Positions 5,204-5,278 of a stretch of DNA of 5,278 nt are shown here, one piece after another; the stretch's first letter is position 1; each line of letters opens with the position of its first letter. The notes beneath the pieces are model-generated. The model saw only the letters and a list, made by a program, of their open reading frames with translations. It was not told the origin of the DNA and searched no databases. Made by a program: the position numbers and the translations under genes. Location: positions 1 through 5,278 of the forward strand of contig QMSS01000104.1 of the NCBI GenBank assembly GCA_003649715.1, written 5' to 3'. This DNA comes from Thermoplasmata archaeon. GTDB lineage: Archaea; Thermoplasmatota; E2; DHVEG-1.

Positions 5204-5278
5204 TCACCTCACTTTTACTATTTTTCGGCATAGGTCTTTTTCAACTGGAAAGTAATTGTTTTCCTGGATAGATGCATC
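5204..5278 (-). CDS. Possible C-terminal end of an unknown protein, runs off window
   Basis: On the minus strand one frame is open from the window edge to a TGA at 5204-5206. It gives 24 residues that include ENNYFPVEKDLCRKIVKVR, a mix of charged and aromatic residues that looks more coding-like than the neighbouring AT-rich DNA. The stop lies exactly at the outer edge of the transposon-like hairpin, so the last residues may have been replaced by an insertion. A second minus-strand frame is open for 19 residues over nearly the same bases, so the evidence is weak. No family is recognised. Confidence 0.3.
   Translation of the reverse strand, partial: DASIQENNYFPVEKDLCRKIVKVR

Overview
The window is archaeal chromosomal DNA. 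It carries a complete archaeal transcription factor B (TFB) gene, a fibrillarin-like 2'-O-methyltransferase of the archaeal type, and promoters of archaeal TATA form; no bacterial-type promoter is evident. The DNA is AT-rich. The gene set fits a euryarchaeote, perhaps a Thermoplasmata-related lineage, but that placement is an inference from general resemblance and not a phylogeny.

Layout. Positions 1-204 (minus) hold the first 68 codons of gcvT, the aminomethyltransferase of the glycine cleavage system. A 155-bp divergent promoter region with short repeats separates it from flpA (360-1022, plus). flpA is followed, after its own TATA-like box, by a small membrane protein of the putative small multidrug export family (1079-1792, plus). 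This converges on a long minus-strand block: a trans-type polyprenyl diphosphate synthase (1859-2833), a possible 31-codon ORF (2959-3054), the 23S rRNA 2'-O-methyltransferase RlmE/FtsJ (3143-3748) and tfb (3838-4794). From 4795 to the end there is no large gene. That stretch holds the tfb promoter, a perfect 16-bp inverted repeat that brackets a TATA box, a possible 20-codon plus-strand ORF, AT-rich DNA, and a hairpin typical of the right end of IS200/IS605-family (TnpB) elements. The last bases may encode the C-terminus of another minus-strand protein.

How the genes fit together. Most of the window is information processing (TFB, RlmE, FlpA) plus isoprenoid synthesis for lipids or quinones and one-carbon metabolism. 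tfb, rlmE, the small ORF and the prenyl synthase all point the same way, with no strong oligo-T terminator on their strand between rlmE and the prenyl synthase, so read-through is possible. No complete novel system is visible. The most unusual parts are the tfb upstream palindrome and the transposon-end hairpin without a nearby tnpB.
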